A stretch of DNA of 64,000 nt from an uncultured Fidelibacterota bacterium (GTDB lineage: Bacteria > Fidelibacterota > Marinisomatia > Marinisomatales > TCS55), in assembly GCA_913009735.1 (NCBI GenBank), contig CAJVYU010000001.1, positions 1 through 64,000 on the forward strand. The letters run 5' to 3'. Position numbers and translations under genes: made by a program. This document shows, piece by piece, positions 61,201 through 64,000 of this stretch; the stretch's first letter is position 1, and each line of letters starts with the position of its first letter. The notes beneath the pieces are model-generated. The model saw nothing but the letters and a program-made list of their open reading frames with translations. It did no database searches and had not been told where the DNA came from.

Positions 61201-62751
61201 CTGTTTAAAGTAATCGTAAAAACATCGGTCTTGTTTGGATATGACGGCCGGAGGCGTATCGTCGCCCATAGAACCAATGGGCTCTCGTCCGCTGGTGGCC
61301 ATGGGAATCAAATAACGGGTTAAATCTTCTTTTGACCAACCAAAGGCCACTCTTAATCGAGGGTCGAATCCGGTTTCAGGTAACCTAAATATTCCGAATT
61401 CCTGTTGATGATTTTGCCTGGTTATTGTTGTTAAAAATTTCTCCAAAGATGCTGAATATGATTTTTTCCCGGCAACGATTCTTTTTAGATCGTGGTTATG
61501 AATTATGCCGTTTCCTTTTAGAGATACTGCAAATATTTCTCCCGCTCTCATATGGTGATGTACCTCAAGGTTTTTATGGGCCACATCAATTATACCGGCT
61601 TCGGATGCCATTATTACTAATCCATCTTTAGTAATAGTATATCGTAAGGGACGCAAGCCGTTTCGATCCATTTTTGCAGCAACATATTCACCATCTGTAA
61701 ATACGATGGCTGCGGGGCCATCCCACGGCTCCATAAAATTTTCATGGTATATATAAAAGCCTTTTAGTTCTTTGGGTATAAATTGATCATATTCATAAGG
61801 GTCGGGTATCATCATCATGGCGCTGCTGAATAAATCCCTTCCACTTCTTACCAAGAATTCCAAGACATGATCAAAGCTTTCCGAATCGCTTCCTTTTTTA
61901 TTTGTGATTGGCTTCAGCGATTCCAAGTCATCTTTCCAAAATTTTGATTTTATTTCCTGTTCCCGGGCTTTCATCCACAACCGGTTTCCTTTGATTGTAT
62001 TAATTTCACCATTGTGCGCCAACGTTCTAAACGGCTGTGCCATAGACCATGTAGATTGGGTGTTTGTAGAAAATCGTTCATGGAAAACAGCCAGTTTAAC
62101 TATGTATTTTTCATGGGTGAGGTCCTGGTAAAAATGATCAAGCTGGGAAGAGGACATAAGCCCTTTATACACTATCGTTTTTGATGAGAGGGAACAAATG
62201 TATGATTTTTTCTTTTGATTCAGGATCTCTTTTTCTATTTCTTTTCTGAGCAAATATAATCTTGATTCCAGCGGGCGATTGCTTTTTCTGGATTCTGTTA
62301 AAAAGAACTGAACAATGAACGGTTGGATGGATTGAGCCAAGTTCCCCAGCGCATTGGAATTCACTTTTACCTCCCTAAAAGCAATTAACTTAAACCCGCG
62401 CAATTCTACATGTGATTCTACTGTTTTTTTCAGCCATAAAAATTCCCGGGGAGTTGTAAAAACCATTCCGATTGCCAGTGTCCGGCGAAAGGGTACTTTT
62501 ATACCTAATTCTTTATGAAGCACTTCCCGGAAAAACGGTTTGGGAATATCGGTAAGGATTCCGGCGCCGTCTCCTGTTTCCTTATCGGCCGAGATGGCTC
62601 CCCTGTGGGCTAGTCTTTGTAATCCCTTTATCGCTAAGGGAAGAACTCTTTTTTCCGGCTTACCTGAAAGGGTTACAATAAATCCCGTTCCACATGCATC
62701 GTGAAACAATTCAGGGTCGAAAAATGGGTATATGTTTTTCTTATTTTTCAA
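58276..62751 (-). CDS. gltB: Glutamate synthase large subunit, no GltD in window
   Basis: 1491 residues, TTG start. The glutaminase nucleophile is Cys20 (FHDACGTGF). The central FMN domain carries NPGAKPGEGGQLPGHK-like motif (A-K-P-G-E-G-G-Q-L-P-G-H-K), SPPPHHDIYSIEDI and the 3Fe-4S cysteines in CVMARQCHLNTC. The C-terminal GXGXG helix (GGQAFIYSKN) follows. It makes two glutamates from glutamine and 2-oxoglutarate. A small subunit GltD is absent from both flanks, so reduced ferredoxin may be the electron donor. Confidence 0.95.
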   Translation of the reverse strand: MKNKKNIYPFFDPELFHDACGTGFIVTLSGKPEKRVLPLAIKGLQRLAHRGAISADKETGDGAGILTDIPKPFFREVLHKELGIKVPFRRTLAIGMVFTTPREFLWLKKTVESHVELRGFKLIAFREVKVNSNALGNLAQSIQPFIVQFFLTESRKSNRPLESRLYLLRKEIEKEILNQKKKSYICSLSSKTIVYKGLMSSSQLDHFYQDLTHEKYIVKLAVFHERFSTNTQSTWSMAQPFRTLAHNGEINTIKGNRLWMKAREQEIKSKFWKDDLESLKPITNKKGSDSESFDHVLEFLVRSGRDLFSSAMMMIPDPYEYDQFIPKELKGFYIYHENFMEPWDGPAAIVFTDGEYVAAKMDRNGLRPLRYTITKDGLVIMASEAGIIDVAHKNLEVHHHMRAGEIFAVSLKGNGIIHNHDLKRIVAGKKSYSASLEKFLTTITRQNHQQEFGIFRLPETGFDPRLRVAFGWSKEDLTRYLIPMATSGREPIGSMGDDTPPAVISKQDRCFYDYFKQSFAQVTNPPIDSIRERGVMALFKYLGSENNLLDERPTFNGAIRIESPILSPNEVLKLYRLKNRYPYKRIFCHCAINGDMETRISKIKQQCRETVEQGSRIIFLTDEELKEGRLPLPMPLVVSAVHHFLVEKKLRSRVSLICLSGDVVEDHHVAVLIGLGASAVYPYMAYELIREHFVDDKNWPEKMGNYRYALEKGLLKIMAKMGISTISSYHGSMLFHALGLSRTFLKKYFPSITSDISGIGLEHILNGQKHKHDVAFGKNEPAFVEHGFFRFRKGGELHGYSPDEFKAIQFVANKKAKKSIEPTSPIYLRDLFQYKSKRDSIAVDRTESLEKILKRFGSGAISLGAISETVHRELARGMALSGCRSNTGEGGELDDRYSRTNPDKNVNSYIKQVASGRFGVAVEYLAAAREIQIKMAQGAKPGEGGQLPGHKVTAQIANSRSSTPGVPLISPPPHHDIYSIEDIKQLIYDLKEVNPRAWISVKLVAQPGVGTVASGVVKAGADIILISGGDGGTGASPLGSLKHTGLPWELGLAETHQTLVANNLRDQVTLRVDGGIKKASDIIMATILGAEEFDFGTAILIALGCVMARQCHLNTCPAGIATQDADYMKKFKGRANNVKLYLENIGEEVRCEIAKLGFKDIQSLVGRTDLLAINAKLRNYVYKKGLDFSFIFNPNAKKGLPLTSSAKVRFQERQKATSLDEEIINEVRSAILTHGHAVVAKIVNNTQRSIGTRLSGEIAFLYGKGNFNGSIQVQMSGTVGQSFGAYLSDGVELRLKGVANDYVGKGQSGGLITIRMPIAVRRKKKEHTLIGNVALYGATGGTLFVAGRGGERIAVRNSGASAVIEGIGNHGCEYMTRGTVIVLGEIGHNFGAGMTGGQAFIYSKNNPVSYRLNKEFVKEKELSLSDENLVRRLLKNHIFHTGSGIATQIISDWENQKDYFINIVPKAQEIMDFQNIYNLHVADRLGIILNE

Positions 62752-62800
62752 ATGATGTTCAGTGTTAATAAAAAATTTTGGGGGAATATTATCTTAACAA

Positions 62801-62814
62801 ATTGTTGGAACAAT
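62801..62814. promoter_or_regulatory. Inverted repeat upstream of gltB
   Basis: ATTGTT and AACAAT are perfectly inverted with a 2-base spacer, in the 215-base gap between lrp and gltB and about 50 bases upstream of the gltB start. Candidate binding site, perhaps for the Lrp-family regulator encoded upstream. Confidence 0.35.
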
Positions 62815-62966
62815 GAATTGAACTTTAATATTTTGAGATTGAGGCGGTTTTTGCCTTCAATGCCTATACGTTTTGTTTCTTAAATGTTTGGATTTCTTTT
62901 TGCGCCTGCTTTTTACCCCTTATATATTAAACCTTGAAAAACGATAATTCCAACAACCATTATCAA

Positions 62967-63443
62967 TTAAGTAATATTGTGTAATTCTCTTAATGTTTTT
63001 AAGTCATTATTCATGCTTTCCTTATATGTTGAAAGCACAACATTGGATTGTGTTCTGGAAACGCCCGGCCAGTTTTGTATTTCATATAGAAAATCTTCAA
63101 GAGCCTGAGAATTTTTAACACGCACTTTCAAAATATGCGAACCGCCTCCGGTGATAGAATGACATTCTAATACAGCATCAGAGTCATTCGCTTTTCCAAT
63201 AAAGTCACTGTACTGATCAGAATGTTCACTAATAATAAAGACAAAGGCTGTCAAATCAAGGCCAAGTTTTTTATGATCCAAAACAGCGGCAAATCCTGAT
63301 ATTAACCCTTTATCCGTTAATTTTTTTATCCGTTCACCTACTGCTGGAATGGACAGGTCAATTTCTTTGGCGATATCGCTTGCGGTAGAGCGCCCGTCTT
63401 TCTGAAGAATTTCTAATATTTGAATGTCCTTACTATCAAACAT
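62967..63443 (-). CDS. Lrp/AsnC-family transcriptional regulator
   Basis: 158 residues. N-terminal HTH: ILEILQKDGRSTASDIAKEI, then SIPAVGERIKKL. C-terminal RAM/AsnC ligand domain: GLDLTAFVFI, HSITGGGSHILKVRV, and GVSRTQSNVVLST. It is directly upstream of gltB, and Lrp regulates gltB in E. coli; the same link here is inference. Effector likely an amino acid. Confidence 0.92.
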   Translation of the reverse strand: MFDSKDIQILEILQKDGRSTASDIAKEIDLSIPAVGERIKKLTDKGLISGFAAVLDHKKLGLDLTAFVFIISEHSDQYSDFIGKANDSDAVLECHSITGGGSHILKVRVKNSQALEDFLYEIQNWPGVSRTQSNVVLSTYKESMNNDLKTLRELHNIT

Positions 63444-63562
63444 ATGTACTACCTTTTTATTGTTATTGGAACTTATAGCCGAAATATTTTACTGAAAAGA
63501 GGATGTTTACTTATATTTATTTACAATTATACCTATCAATCTTGCAAATAATAACCAATAGT

Positions 63563-64000
63563 TTAAAGATAGAACCCCCATTGCATCAATATCCGTACAG
63601 CAAAATTATTCTCTCCACGAACGGGATGGGAAACCCAGAACGGGAAATATAATCCAATTTCCATCATGGTTTGCGATTCAAGACCAACCCCCGCCGCTAT
63701 AAATATATCCTTACTTTTGTTCAACCGGTCAATGCGTTCAGATAAAGAACCCTTATTGTTGTCTGTAACGGCTCCGTCTATATAAATCATTGGCCAAGCG
63801 ATTGCATTTGTTTCAAACCCCAAGCTGAATCCCGCACTAAAAATATTTTTATTCCAATTTTTTTCATCAACGGTAATCCCGCGGAATAGCGGAATTTGGC
63901 CTTCTCTCTGTTGCCAAACTTTAGGAACAAATAATAATCTATAAGCCAATTCATTACTTTCTCTGTCATCCCAGACAAAGGCCGCTTCACTGTGTAAATT
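63563..64000 (-). CDS. C-terminal part of an outer-membrane protein (5' end outside window)
   Basis: The frame is open to the window edge (no start before 64000); the TTG at 63949 is just an internal codon. About 145 residues are visible, with strong alternating strands and a C-terminal Trp-Gly-Phe-Tyr-Leu. The pattern is that of the last strands of a membrane-associated beta-barrel; family not recognised. Confidence 0.65.
   Translation of the reverse strand, partial: NLHSEAAFVWDDRESNELAYRLLFVPKVWQQREGQIPLFRGITVDEKNWNKNIFSAGFSLGFETNAIAWPMIYIDGAVTDNNKGSLSERIDRLNKSKDIFIAAGVGLESQTMMEIGLYFPFWVSHPVRGENNFAVRILMQWGFYL

Noticed and set aside
58866-62131. Many antisense ORFs of 60-130 codons inside gltB
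   Set aside because: They are shadows of a strongly coding frame with clear GltB motifs and have no ribosome sites or families.

Overview
The window looks like a chromosomal segment of an AT-rich, Gram-negative bacterium of the FCB assemblage (Fibrobacterota/Chlorobiota/Bacteroidota and relatives). Candidatus Marinimicrobia (Neomarinimicrobiota) or a neighbouring phylum is my best guess, by inference. The signs are secreted proteins ending in type IX-secretion-like C-terminal domains (a PNPFNP motif, and PNPFSPDGDG with a FlgD-like fold), lipid A and BamA genes, a eukaryotic-type glutamine synthetase (GSII), and fermentation-type ferredoxin enzymes. The proposal rests on gene content only. 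I saw no rRNA or tRNA gene and no CRISPR array.

Layout. 1-5.7 kb: the 3' part of a repetitive secreted lamin-tail-domain protein, a scrap of another sorting domain, a DUF4143 ATPase and a secreted penicillin-acylase-type hydrolase. 5.7-10.6 kb: an outer-membrane protein, a secreted PDZ protein, an M23 peptidase and a rhomboid protease. 10.6-14.0 kb: a pyrimidine-salvage operon (cdd, udk, tdk, CNT transporter), with a 168-bp MITE-like element inserted into the 3' end of udk. 14.1-20.7 kb: an apparent eight-gene operon with a four-subunit 2-oxoacid:ferredoxin oxidoreductase, a half-ferritin, butyrate kinase, phosphate butyryltransferase and a large Rossmann protein of unknown role. Its logic is 2-oxoacid to acyl-CoA to acyl phosphate to acid plus ATP. 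20.8-27.0 kb: adk and coaE, an NfeD/FloA/unknown membrane operon, and lpxL-like, tsaC and DUF3108 genes. 27.0-37.0 kb: a reverse-strand envelope cluster read uppS-bamA-skp-lpxD-lpxC-fabZ-lpxA-unknown-dxr-rseP. 37.1-38.8 kb: a small ORF, Mrp and a ferredoxin.

38.9-46.4 kb is the accessory part: a second copy of the 168-bp element, an MFS transporter, a DUF1353 protein, a toxin-antitoxin pair (HTH antitoxin plus Doc/Fic toxin) preceded by a phased array of six GTTAAC sites, decayed coding sequence, a YeiH transporter, an FGGY kinase, YdeI, GNAT and a truncated aminotransferase. 46.4-54.4 kb: reverse-strand housekeeping and hydrolytic genes (PepC, DJ-1, PlsC, MutY, MarR, CsaA, S9 peptidase, lipase). 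54.6-63.4 kb: a nitrogen-assimilation block read Lrp, GltB, outer-membrane protein, Amt, PII, GSII. The window ends inside another outer-membrane protein gene.

Two genes (butyrate kinase and LpxA) lack any ATG, GTG or TTG that gives a full-length family N-terminus. Each is complete only from an ATT or ATC codon downstream of a GGAG-type ribosome binding site. The most unusual items are the OFOR/half-ferritin/Ptb-Buk/Rossmann operon, the MITE pair, the GTTAAC array, and the GSII system with a PII that lacks the usual uridylylation tyrosine.
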